A DNA stretch of 64,000 nt, taken from G965207335 sp965222825 (GTDB taxonomy: Bacteria; Pseudomonadota; Gammaproteobacteria; PS1; Pseudothioglobaceae). How positions within the stretch are numbered: position 1 is the stretch's first letter; every line of letters begins with the position of its first letter. Location: positions 186,001 to 250,000 of the forward strand of contig OZ244964.1 in the NCBI GenBank assembly GCA_965222825.1, given 5' to 3'. Below the pieces are notes generated by a model. That model was given only the letters and a program-made list of their open reading frames with translations. It did no database searches and was not told the origin of the DNA. This document shows, piece after piece, positions 25,606 through 34,278 of the stretch. Position numbers and translations under genes: made by a program.

Positions 25606-27507
25606 ATGATAATTGAATTAGGGCATTTTGCATTGATATTAGCCTTTGTTTTTGCCATTATGCAAGTAATATTGCCAAGTATAGGCTTATTTCGTAATAA
25701 CGGCAGTTTATATTTATTAGCAAAACCATTAGTAACAGGACAGTTTATATTAATTTTAATATCTTTTTTAGTGCTTAGCTATGGTTTCTTAAACAATGAT
25801 TTTTCTGTTTTATACATAGCAAATAATTCTAATGTTTTATTACCTACTATTTATAAAATATCAGCACTTTGGGGTGCACACGAAGGCTCTTTGTTATTGT
25901 GGGTTTTAATTTTATCGTCTTGGAGTTTGGCTGTTAGTTTATTATCAAAAAACCTACCTAATATTATGCTTACTCGTATTTTGGTAGTATTAGGTTTTAT
26001 TAGTATAGGTTTTTTAGCATTCTTATTATTCACTTCTAATCCTTTTGAGCGAATTTTTCCCATTCCAATAGATGGCAAAGAGTTAAACCCATTATTACAA
26101 GATTTTGGCTTAGCTGTGCATCCGCCTATGTTGTATATGGGCTATGTTGGTATGGCTGTGCCTTTTGCCTTTGTGATAGCAGCACTAATAGAAGGCAGAC
26201 TTGATTCAACTTGGATTAAATGGTCTCGTCCTTGGACTTTAGCTGCTTTGATATTTTTAACAATAGGTATAGTTCTAGGTAGTTGGTGGGCTTATTACGA
26301 ACTAGGTTGGGGTGGGTGGTGGTTTTGGGACCCAGTTGAAAATGCATCTTTTATGCCTTGGTTAGTAGCACTAGCATTAGTGCATTCTCTTAGTGTAGCA
26401 GAAAAACGAGCAGTATTTAAACATTGGAGTGTTTTACTTGCTATTGGTGGTTTTTCTCTAAGTTTATTAGGCACTTTTTTAGTGCGTTCGGGGGTGCTTA
26501 CATCGGTGCATTCTTTTGCCTCTGACCCCGCAAGAGGGGTATTTATTTTAATGTTCTTAGTAATAGTAATAGGTGGTTCATTTGCACTGTATGCTTATCG
26601 CTCTAGAGTAATGACAAGCAGTAACCGTTTTAGTTTAGTATCAAGAGAGACAGGATTATTAATTAATAATATTTTATTAGTAGTAGCAATGTTTAGTGTC
26701 CTGCTAGGCACTTTATATCCCTTATTATTAGATGCACTTAGTTTGGGTAAAATATCAGTAGGAGCACCATATTTTGCCTCTGTATTCATCCCTATTATGG
26801 TTCCTGCTGTGGTGTTATTAGCAATAACACCATTTTTAAGGTGGAAGGATGACCTAGCAATTAATGTTTTTTATAGATTAAAATTTGTTTGGCTGATATT
26901 TGCTATTATTTTAGTAGTTTTATTTGCAATTTATCGTAATAATATAGCGGTTTTATTAGCAAGTTTATTATTTAGTTGGGTAGTAATACACAGTTTATTG
27001 CTATTAATACAAAGAATTAAAACTAGTAATAATATTAATAAATCATTTTTAGGGATGATAATAGCACATATAGGTATTGCAGTTTTTGTTTTAGGTGCTA
27101 CTGTTACTACTCAGTTTGGGGTTGAAAAAGATGTTAGATTAAATATAGATGAGATAATGCCATTAGCAGGTTATAATCTAGTTTTTAAGGGTGTCAGATA
27201 TTTTGACGGTGCTAATTATAGTGGCAATAGAGGCAGACTGGAGGTTTTAAAAAATAATAAATTATTATATATTTTAGAGCCAGAAAAACGCCAATATTCA
27301 ACAGGTATGCCAATGACAGAAGCAGCAATAAAAACCAATGTTTTTGATGATATTTACATATCATTAGGAGAGAGTTTAGGCGATGGTAGTTGGAGTGTTA
27401 GAGTATATTATAAACCATTTGTTAGGCTTATATGGCTAGGCGGAATTTTAATAGCTATAGGCTCTTTTATTGCCTTACTAGGTAGGGCAAGAAGAACAAG
27501 AGTTTAA
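25606..27507 (+). CDS. ccmF: Cytochrome c haem lyase subunit CcmF
   Basis: The 633-residue polytopic membrane protein ligates haem to apocytochromes c. It has many transmembrane segments, the WWD haem-binding motif GGWWFWDPVENASFMPW near residue 236, His-containing loops (HPPMLYMGYVG; LWGAHEGS) and a C-terminal periplasmic domain. Length and motifs are intact. It stands alone; the other ccm genes are not in this window. It would serve the cytochrome c at 13.7 kb and the CoxB haem domain. Confidence 0.96.
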   Translation: MIIELGHFALILAFVFAIMQVILPSIGLFRNNGSLYLLAKPLVTGQFILILISFLVLSYGFLNNDFSVLYIANNSNVLLPTIYKISALWGAHEGSLLLWVLILSSWSLAVSLLSKNLPNIMLTRILVVLGFISIGFLAFLLFTSNPFERIFPIPIDGKELNPLLQDFGLAVHPPMLYMGYVGMAVPFAFVIAALIEGRLDSTWIKWSRPWTLAALIFLTIGIVLGSWWAYYELGWGGWWFWDPVENASFMPWLVALALVHSLSVAEKRAVFKHWSVLLAIGGFSLSLLGTFLVRSGVLTSVHSFASDPARGVFILMFLVIVIGGSFALYAYRSRVMTSSNRFSLVSRETGLLINNILLVVAMFSVLLGTLYPLLLDALSLGKISVGAPYFASVFIPIMVPAVVLLAITPFLRWKDDLAINVFYRLKFVWLIFAIILVVLFAIYRNNIAVLLASLLFSWVVIHSLLLLIQRIKTSNNINKSFLGMIIAHIGIAVFVLGATVTTQFGVEKDVRLNIDEIMPLAGYNLVFKGVRYFDGANYSGNRGRLEVLKNNKLLYILEPEKRQYSTGMPMTEAAIKTNVFDDIYISLGESLGDGSWSVRVYYKPFVRLIWLGGILIAIGSFIALLGRARRTRV

Positions 27508-27518
27508 ATATTTATTTT

Positions 27519-28022
27519 TTACTTATCTTTTTTTGCTTTTAAATAACGATAAATATTAATCTTATAAATAAAATCAATAGCAAAATATCCCAAAACAGCA
27601 GATATACTAGAAAATAACAAACAACCAAGTAAAAATGGTTGCCAAATAATACTTATAACCTCGCCTATATAATCAAAAGAAAAATTAAAATTACTAATAA
27701 TATCTACCCCTAAGATAATAGCCCCTAGTTTGTATGCTAAGTAAAAAATAATAGGCATAGTAATAGGGTTAGTAATCCATACTAGGGCAGCTGCAACTGG
27801 TAAATTACTACGAAAAATAATAGCAAAAATACTAGCAATCACCATTTGAAATGGCACTGGAATAAAAGCACAAAATAAACCAATAGCAAATGCCTTAGCT
27901 ATGGCACGACGGCTAAAAAACCATAAGTTATCATTAAGTAAATACCCGCCTAACCAACTAAGGTATTTATGATTTTGTAATTGTTTATTACTTGGAGTTA
28001 TTTTTTTTAGGGTTTTTTTCAC
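27519..28022 (-). CDS. DUF2062 membrane protein
   Basis: The 167-residue protein has about three membrane segments and the DUF2062 signature: RRAIAKAFAIGLFCAFIPVP, then QMVIASIFAIIFR, and WITNPITMPIIFY. Function is unknown; E. coli has related envelope-associated proteins. GTG at 28022 lies inside the dxs end (35-bp overlap), and no ATG exists upstream of the conserved part. Confidence 0.85.
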   Translation of the reverse strand: MKKTLKKITPSNKQLQNHKYLSWLGGYLLNDNLWFFSRRAIAKAFAIGLFCAFIPVPFQMVIASIFAIIFRSNLPVAAALVWITNPITMPIIFYLAYKLGAIILGVDIISNFNFSFDYIGEVISIIWQPFLLGCLLFSSISAVLGYFAIDFIYKINIYRYLKAKKDK

Positions 28023-29841
28023 AATTATTTGTAGTAGCTATTTTAATAATACTCTCTGCATCTATATTGAACATTTGTTGTTGTTCTTTTTGCGAGCCTT
28101 GAGCGATAAATTTATCATCTATACCCATAATATACAGCGGTGTTTTAATGTTATTATTGTGTAAAAAACTAGATATAACACTACCAGCACCATTTTGTTT
28201 GACATTATCTTCTATGGTTATAATTTGCTTATGAGTTTTACTAATATTTATTATTATTTTAGTGTCTAATGGCTTTACAAAACGCATATCAACAACAGTG
28301 GCATTTAATCTCTCACTAGCTACTAATGCTGATTTTAGGGTAGCACCAAATGCTAGTATAGCAATATCTTTACCAGTTTTATAAATTTTTGCTTTACCAA
28401 TTTCAAGGGTTTTATCAGACCGATAATTAGCATCATTATCCATAGCAGATACACCTCTAGGATAGCGAATACAACTTGGTTGATTTAAAGTTTTAGCAGT
28501 ATTTAACATTTGATAACACTCATTTAATGAACTAGGTGCCATAATAATTAAATTTGGAATACAAGTTAGAAAACTTAGGTCAAAAACTCCAGCGTGTGTA
28601 GCACCATCTTCACCTACTAAGCCAGCTCTATCAATGGCAAAAATTACTGCTAAGTTTTGTAAGGCTATATCGTGTATTAGTTGGTCATAACCCCTTTGTA
28701 AGAAAGTAGAATATATTGCAACCACTGGTAAAAAACCACGAACTGCTAAGCCACCTGCAAAGGTAATGGCGTGTTGTTCTGCTATGCCAACATCAAAGTA
28801 TTGCTGAGGATATTTTTTTGCAAACTCATCCATACCAGAGCCTGAGCACATAGCAGGGGTAATGGCTATTAATTTATTATTATTTTTAGCATTATCACAA
28901 AGCCAATTACCAAATACTTGCGAGTAGGTAATATTACTATCTTTATTAGTATTTGTTTGTGCTGATATGCCGTGAAATTTACACGGGTCTTGTTCAGCAC
29001 TTTTTAACCCTTTACCTTTTTTGGTTACTATATGTAATATTCTTACCTCAGAATGATGATATAAATTATTTAAGGTTTTGGTTAGCTCATTAATATTATG
29101 ACCATCAATAGGACCAAAATAATTAATACCTAATTCTTCAAATAAGGTGCTAGGCAATATAAAACCTTTTAAGTGCTCTTCGCTTTTTTTAGCAAATTTT
29201 TGAATACTAGGTAATTTATTTAAGGCATTTAATGATTTTTCTCTAACACTAGAATAAATTTTACTACTCAGTAATCTAGTTAAATATTTACTTAGTGCAC
29301 CAACATTCTTGGAGATAGACATATCATTATCATTTAAGATGATTAATAAATCTGCATTAGTATCTCCTGCGTGATTAAGTGCCTCAAATGCCATACCACC
29401 TGTTAGAGCACCATCTCCAATTATGGCAACAGTTTTAGCATTATTATTATTTATTTGATTAGCAATAGCGATACCCAAAGAGGCACTAATAGAAGTGCTA
29501 GAATGCCCAGCACCAAAAATATCATACTTACTTTCATCTCGTTTAGTAAACCCTGATATACCATTTTTTTTTCTTAGAGTATTAAATAACTGTTTTCTAC
29601 CTGTTATAATCTTATGGGTATATGTTTGATGCCCTACATCCCAAATTAAACTATCTGTTGGAAAATCAAATACCTTGTATAGGGCTAAGGTTAGTTCTAC
29701 TGTGCCTAAATTAGCCGCTATATGCCCACCTGTTGCGGTTACATTATTAATTAGGAATTCTCTAATTTCTTTAGCTAATTCCACTAATTCGGCATTAGAT
29801 AATTGCTTAATATCACTGGGAGAATTGATTTTTTCTAACAC
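27988..29841 (-). CDS. dxs: 1-deoxy-D-xylulose-5-phosphate synthase Dxs
   Basis: The 617-residue thiamine-diphosphate enzyme starts the MEP isoprenoid pathway that also uses IspD and IspF in this window. Seen are the TPP motif GDGALTGGMAFEALNHAG, NDNDMSIS, HGISAQ, DVGIAEQHAITFAGGLA and DRAGLVGEDGATHAGVFDL. All are complete. It starts GTG at 29841, immediately ahead of LEKINSPSDIKQLS, the normal N-terminus. A DUF2062 gene overlaps its end. Confidence 0.96.
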   Translation of the reverse strand: MLEKINSPSDIKQLSNAELVELAKEIREFLINNVTATGGHIAANLGTVELTLALYKVFDFPTDSLIWDVGHQTYTHKIITGRKQLFNTLRKKNGISGFTKRDESKYDIFGAGHSSTSISASLGIAIANQINNNNAKTVAIIGDGALTGGMAFEALNHAGDTNADLLIILNDNDMSISKNVGALSKYLTRLLSSKIYSSVREKSLNALNKLPSIQKFAKKSEEHLKGFILPSTLFEELGINYFGPIDGHNINELTKTLNNLYHHSEVRILHIVTKKGKGLKSAEQDPCKFHGISAQTNTNKDSNITYSQVFGNWLCDNAKNNNKLIAITPAMCSGSGMDEFAKKYPQQYFDVGIAEQHAITFAGGLAVRGFLPVVAIYSTFLQRGYDQLIHDIALQNLAVIFAIDRAGLVGEDGATHAGVFDLSFLTCIPNLIIMAPSSLNECYQMLNTAKTLNQPSCIRYPRGVSAMDNDANYRSDKTLEIGKAKIYKTGKDIAILAFGATLKSALVASERLNATVVDMRFVKPLDTKIIINISKTHKQIITIEDNVKQNGAGSVISSFLHNNNIKTPLYIMGIDDKFIAQGSQKEQQQMFNIDAESIIKIATTNNCEKNPKKNNSK

Positions 29842-29928
29842 TAATTTTATAAAAATAAATGCATTATTATAGTTATTTTTAACAATAGTGTAAAATGTAT
29901 TTTTTTTTACTATACAAAATAATCTGTT

Positions 29929-30852
29929 ATGTTTACTATTTGCACTTTATATAAATTTATTAATCTTAGAGACCTAGAAAATACTAGAATTAAATTATTT
30001 ATAAAAATGCAAGATTTAACTATTTATGGCACTATTTTATTAGCGAGTGAGGGTATAAATGGCACTATATCTGGCTCTAAATCTGCGATAGATGATATTA
30101 TTAGTTATATAAAAACTAATATAACAGGTGATATAGAATGTAATTTATCTTATAGTCAAAAAAAGCCATTTAAACGATTAAAAGTTAAACTTAAAAAAGA
30201 AATTGTTACTATGGGAGTAGGGGGTATAGACCCTAAAAAAATAGTTGGCACTTATGTAAATGTTAAAAATTGGAATCATTTAATTACTAGCGATGATGTA
30301 ATATTAGTTGATACTAGAAATGATTATGAGTGCGAAGTGGGTAGTTTTAAAGGCTCTATAAATCCTAAAACAGAGTCTTTTAGAGAATTTCCAAGTTGGA
30401 GTAAAAAGCAATTAGCAAAACACAAAGGTAAAAAAATAGCAATGTTTTGCACAGGCGGTATTCGTTGTGAAAAATCCAGTGCTTATTTAAAAGCAAATGG
30501 TTTTAAAAATGTTTATCATTTACAAGGTGGAATTTTAAAATACCTCCAACAAGTGCCAAAAAAAGATAGCCTATGGAATGGAGAATGCTTTGTATTTGAT
30601 GATAGAGTAACGCTTAGACATAATTTAGTAAATGGTAGTTATGACCAGTGCCATGCTTGTAGGTATCCTATTACTGATGATGATAAAAAGCATAAGCATT
30701 ATCAAAAGGGAGTATATTGTCCTAGGTGTTATGGTAAGAAAACCACAGCCCAACTCAGTAGATACCGTGAGAGAGAGTTACAAATAAATCTTGCTAATGC
30801 CAGAGGTGAAGAGCATATAGGCGATAATGCTAATAAAAATTTAAAAAAATAA
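29929..30852 (+). CDS. trhO: tRNA uridine-5-hydroxylase TrhO (YceA, rhodanese family)
   Basis: The 307-residue protein has the N-terminal acylphosphatase-like domain (GTILLASEGINGTISGS), a rhodanese domain with the catalytic FCTGGIRCEKSSAYL (Cys174) and a C-terminal Cys-rich segment (CHACRYPI, CPRCYGKK), exactly the YceA/TrhO layout. It oxygenates U34 of some tRNAs to form 5-hydroxyuridine. All parts are intact. It diverges from dxs. Confidence 0.94.
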   Translation: MFTICTLYKFINLRDLENTRIKLFIKMQDLTIYGTILLASEGINGTISGSKSAIDDIISYIKTNITGDIECNLSYSQKKPFKRLKVKLKKEIVTMGVGGIDPKKIVGTYVNVKNWNHLITSDDVILVDTRNDYECEVGSFKGSINPKTESFREFPSWSKKQLAKHKGKKIAMFCTGGIRCEKSSAYLKANGFKNVYHLQGGILKYLQQVPKKDSLWNGECFVFDDRVTLRHNLVNGSYDQCHACRYPITDDDKKHKHYQKGVYCPRCYGKKTTAQLSRYRERELQINLANARGEEHIGDNANKNLKK

Positions 30853-30917
30853 AACTATTATTTATAAGTGTTTTTTATTATATTTTTGTATAAAATACTT
30901 TATTTTAACTTTTAATT

Positions 30918-31247
30918 ATGGATATTTTAGATAGAATTCAAAAACAAGTAGATAGTGCTGCCATAGTGCTTTATATGAAAGGCACTCCACAATTTCCACA
31001 GTGTGGGTTTTCAGCAAGAGCAGCACAAACCTTAGCATCCACTGGGGTGGAGTTTGCCTATGTCAATATATTTGATGACCAAGAAGTATTTCAAAATCTA
31101 GCTAGGTTTGCTGACTGGCCAACATTTCCACAAATTTATATGAATAGTGAATTAGTTGGTGGTGGCGATATTATAGTTGAGATGGCAGAGCAAAATACTC
31201 TAAAACAAGCAATGGAAGATGCCGTTACTAAGTTTGATAATAAATAA
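30918..31247 (+). CDS. grxD: Monothiol glutaredoxin Grx4 (GrxD)
   Basis: The 109-residue glutaredoxin has the monothiol site QCGFSARAAQ (Cys29), the WPTFPQIYM cis-Pro loop and the GGGDIIVEM glutathione-binding motif. Grx4 proteins bind a [2Fe-2S] cluster and work with BolA proteins and with Fe-S carriers such as NfuA, which is encoded at 55.8 kb here. Length is normal. Confidence 0.96.
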   Translation: MDILDRIQKQVDSAAIVLYMKGTPQFPQCGFSARAAQTLASTGVEFAYVNIFDDQEVFQNLARFADWPTFPQIYMNSELVGGGDIIVEMAEQNTLKQAMEDAVTKFDNK

Positions 31248-31270
31248 TTGTTAATATATAGGAGGTAATT

Positions 31271-31750
31271 ATGTATTTAGTAAAAATATGGCTAACTTTA
31301 TTATTAGTATTTTTGTTGAGTGCACAAGTAGTAAATGCAAAAACTAAAAATATTAATTTTGATAAAAGACAACAAATAAAAGCAATGGTAGAACAAGCAG
31401 TTGTAATGGCAATAGTTGATGGTAAACAAGCACTATTAAAAGAAATATCAAGTAAAAATGGCAAGTTTATTGATAAAAATTTATATTTGTTTGTAGGCTC
31501 ATTAGATAGAATTACTGTGCTAGCTCATCCTTATAATAAAGAGTTAATAGGAAAAGATCTTAGCTTATTAAATGATGGACGCGGGAATTATATTAGTTTT
31601 AAACTTGCTAAGAAAGCACTAGAAAAAGGTGCGGGCTGGGTAAAATACTACTGGAATAAGCCTAATAGCCGTAAAAAAGAACTTAAAAATAGTTATGTTA
31701 TGAAAGTGCCTACAAAAAATTATTATGTGGGTGGTGGTTATTACAAATAA
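31271..31750 (+). CDS. Secreted Cache-domain protein
   Basis: The 159-residue protein has a signal peptide (VKIWLTLLLVFLLSAQVVNA) and a single Cache_2-type ligand-binding domain: LYLFVGSLDRITVLAHPYN, LIGKDLS and GWVKYYWNKP, then VMKVPTKNYYVGGGYY. Such stand-alone periplasmic Cache proteins bind small molecules; the ligand is unknown. GGAGG precedes ATG. It is convergent with surf1. Confidence 0.8.
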   Translation: MYLVKIWLTLLLVFLLSAQVVNAKTKNINFDKRQQIKAMVEQAVVMAIVDGKQALLKEISSKNGKFIDKNLYLFVGSLDRITVLAHPYNKELIGKDLSLLNDGRGNYISFKLAKKALEKGAGWVKYYWNKPNSRKKELKNSYVMKVPTKNYYVGGGYYK

Positions 31751-31755
31751 TAATC

Positions 31756-32451
31756 TTATTTTTTTGGTTTTTTGACAAACCAATAAAAACTTATAATAAC
31801 CAGCACTATAGCCATTAAAAACCACTGTACTGCATAGCCAATATGCTTATCAACACTACTATAAAAAGGCTGCCATTGCCTAATAAAACCGTGTTGTTGG
31901 TTTTTTTCTAATAAACCAATTACACTGTATAAATTTAGTTTGCTAATTTTAGCAAGTTTATCTAGATTCAGCGATTGAATTATTAAGGGGTATTTTATAG
32001 GGTTTGTTAGAGTATCTTTTAATTCTGGGCGTATTTTTGGGATATTTATTTTAACAATAATAGCCATTAAATTGTCTTTGACATTAATACTAGCTAATTT
32101 ATTTCTATCATTTCCCCAAGGGATAAACCCACGATTAATTAGTATGGTTTTAGAACTATTTACTAAATTAAATGCTGTTAAGACATTATATCCTGCTTGT
32201 TTATTATGAATTTGATTATCATAAATAAATTGGATATTATTATTGTATCTTCCTGTTAGTTTTAATAAATGATAATTTTTATTAACTAAATTTATATTAT
32301 TATTAAATACTATGGCTTCTTGTTGTTGTGCTTTGTAAACTAATTGCTCTATATGTTTTTTTTGTTGTGCTCTATCTAGTTGCCAAAATCCCAGTGATAA
32401 TAGTATGAAAAAAAGTGCTATTATTGCACCAATAGCAAGTAATTTTTGCAT
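31756..32451 (-). CDS. SURF1 family cytochrome oxidase assembly protein
   Basis: The 231-residue protein has two membrane segments (N- and C-terminal) with a periplasmic domain between, starting LSLGFWQLDRAQQKK and containing LTGRYNN and ILINRGFIPW, then a C-terminal HIGYAVQWFLMAIVLVI. That is the SURF1/Shy1 pattern. It aids haem insertion into CoxA. Last gene of the cox cluster on the minus strand. Confidence 0.92.
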   Translation of the reverse strand: MQKLLAIGAIIALFFILLSLGFWQLDRAQQKKHIEQLVYKAQQQEAIVFNNNINLVNKNYHLLKLTGRYNNNIQFIYDNQIHNKQAGYNVLTAFNLVNSSKTILINRGFIPWGNDRNKLASINVKDNLMAIIVKINIPKIRPELKDTLTNPIKYPLIIQSLNLDKLAKISKLNLYSVIGLLEKNQQHGFIRQWQPFYSSVDKHIGYAVQWFLMAIVLVIISFYWFVKKPKK

Positions 32452-32472
32452 AAAATATAATCAGAATTAGCC

Positions 32473-32694
32473 TTATTTGTTTAAAGAATTAACTGGTTGT
32501 ATCCAGCCTAGATAATAAGAAATTATCAATAATACAAACAAAAACACTGATAACGACACACGCAACGCCAAAGACTTAAACATTTTATCAGATTTATCTT
32601 TATTATCTCTGCCACCTTTTACCATAGCAAATAACGCCGAGCCTAGACTAATTATTATTGCTATTATAATAGTTATTATAATAATTTTTATCAT
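32473..32694 (-). CDS. DUF2909 twin transmembrane protein
   Basis: The product has two membrane helices, IKIIIITIIIAIIISLGSAL and SLSVFLFVLLIISYYLGWI, linked by a charged loop (KGGRDNKDKSDKM). This matches DUF2909, a small protein that commonly sits between coxC and surf1. ATG at 32694 is preferred over GTG 32715. Probably an oxidase assembly helper. Confidence 0.85.
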   Translation of the reverse strand: MIKIIIITIIIAIIISLGSALFAMVKGGRDNKDKSDKMFKSLALRVSLSVFLFVLLIISYYLGWIQPVNSLNK

Positions 32695-32766
32695 AATAAA
32701 ATCGTTAGTTACCACTTACTGAGCATTGCAAAATCAGTAATTTTTTACACAACTAAACTTTGTTTG

Positions 32767-33645
32767 TTATATCCAATATACAAATATAAATAATCCTAGC
32801 CAAACAACATCAACAAAATGCCAATACCAAGCAACACCCTCAAAAGCAAAGTGGTTATCTTTGCTAAAATGCCCACGAATACAACGCATTAGAATAATGC
32901 TTAACATTAGTGTTCCCATCATCACATGAAAGCCATGAAAACCAGTTAGCATATAAAATGTGCTACCGTAAATACCTGATGTTAATTTTAAATTTAAGTC
33001 GTTATAAGCATGACCATATTCATAAACTTGAAATCCTAGAAATAATAAACCCAAGGCAACAGTTGCCATCATACCAGCTATTAGTTGGTTACGATTATCG
33101 CTTCTTAGTGCGTGATGTGCCCAAGTAATAGTTACCCCAGAAGTTAGTAGAATAATAGTATTTAATGCTGGAATATGCCACGTCTCAACAAGAGCAGTTG
33201 GTATTACATAGTTTGCTACATCAGGCGGGCTAATAAGTGGCCATACTGCATCAAATTTAGGCCATAAAACGCTATTTGTTGCAATTGCTGCTAAATCACC
33301 TTCGCCACCTAACCAAGGCACAGAAAAAATCCGTGCATAAAATAATGCTCCAAAAAATGCTGCAAAAAACATTACCTCAGAGAAAATAAACCAGCCCATA
33401 CCCCAACGAAATGATCTGTCAACTTGGTCGTTATAAATGCCTTGCTGACTTTCTTTAATTACTTCGCCAAACCAGCCAAATAGCATAAATGCAAACATAG
33501 CAAAACCGCCAAATAACAAGGTATTGCTAATACTACTACCGTGTAAAGCGTTTGCAAAACTAGCAAGTAATACAAATAATGATACTGCCCCAATAAACGG
33601 CCAATAACTACCGTGTGGTATGTAGTAGGATTTTTGACTATCCAT
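32767..33645 (-). CDS. coxC: Cytochrome c oxidase subunit III
   Basis: The 292-residue, seven-helix protein starts KSYYIPHGSYWPFIGA and contains FRWGMGWFIFSEVMFFAAFF, LLTSGVTITWAHHAL, the FHGFHVMMGT motif and VAWYWHFVDVVWL at the end. These are typical of CoxC. It overlaps cox11 by 8 bp. It stabilises the aa3-type oxidase core. Confidence 0.97.
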   Translation of the reverse strand: MDSQKSYYIPHGSYWPFIGAVSLFVLLASFANALHGSSISNTLLFGGFAMFAFMLFGWFGEVIKESQQGIYNDQVDRSFRWGMGWFIFSEVMFFAAFFGALFYARIFSVPWLGGEGDLAAIATNSVLWPKFDAVWPLISPPDVANYVIPTALVETWHIPALNTIILLTSGVTITWAHHALRSDNRNQLIAGMMATVALGLLFLGFQVYEYGHAYNDLNLKLTSGIYGSTFYMLTGFHGFHVMMGTLMLSIILMRCIRGHFSKDNHFAFEGVAWYWHFVDVVWLGLFIFVYWI

Positions 33646-34180
33646 TATTATCTCCCTTATTATCTAATTTAAAAAACTGATATGACAAACTAATATCAAC
33701 AACAGAACTATCTATTTCTGGACTAATAACAAAACGAACAGGCATTTTTACTTCTTGTTTTGGTAAAAATGTTTGTTTATCAAAGCAAAAACATTCTAAT
33801 TTTTTAAAATATAGTGCAGCTTTTTCTGGTGCAACGCTAGGAATGGCTTGTCCAATAATTATTTTATTTGAGGTATTTTTTGCAATATAATCAATAGTAT
33901 ATATTTTACCTGCTTTTACTTGCATTTTTTTAACCTCAGGGCTAACATTAACAGGAAAACCATTATTGGTATAAGCCAAAAAATCTACATAAAACAAACG
34001 ATTATCATTGCTAGTAAAATTTTCTTTATAATCATTAATTCGCTCTGTTCTGCCGTTTAATCCTGTTATATCACATAGCACATCATACAAAGGCACCATA
34101 GCAAAAGCAAAAGCAAACATAAATACTGGAATCGTAATTAATTTTACAAAAAACCACGGATTGATTTTTTTGTTTGTCAT
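33638..34180 (-). CDS. ctaG: Cytochrome c oxidase assembly protein CtaG (Cox11)
   Basis: This 180-residue protein has one N-terminal membrane segment (FAFAMVPLYDVLCDITGLNG, with the copper-related Cys) and a periplasmic domain containing ECFCFDKQTF, the CxCF copper-binding motif. It delivers copper to CuB of CoxA. Its place between coxA and coxC is conventional. Confidence 0.96.
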   Translation of the reverse strand: MTNKKINPWFFVKLITIPVFMFAFAFAMVPLYDVLCDITGLNGRTERINDYKENFTSNDNRLFYVDFLAYTNNGFPVNVSPEVKKMQVKAGKIYTIDYIAKNTSNKIIIGQAIPSVAPEKAALYFKKLECFCFDKQTFLPKQEVKMPVRFVISPEIDSSVVDISLSYQFFKLDNKGDNNG

Positions 34181-34188
34181 AATATAGA

Positions 34189-34278
34189 CTAACTATTTAT
34201 ATAAATTGTTAAAAAATAAATTCCAATTGCTACTATTAGCACAATAGTAGCGGTAATATTAATTGAATTTTTTTTCAT
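34189..34278 (-). CDS. 29-aa membrane peptide between coxA and ctaG
   Basis: ATG at 34278 overlaps the coxA stop (TAATG). The peptide KKNSINITATIVLIVAIGIY continues to FLTIYINS, a single helix with a short charged N-terminus, and the stop is 9 bp before ctaG. It resembles the very small cox-cluster peptides often left unannotated. Tight coupling on both sides supports its reality. Confidence 0.65.
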   Translation of the reverse strand: MKKNSINITATIVLIVAIGIYFLTIYINS

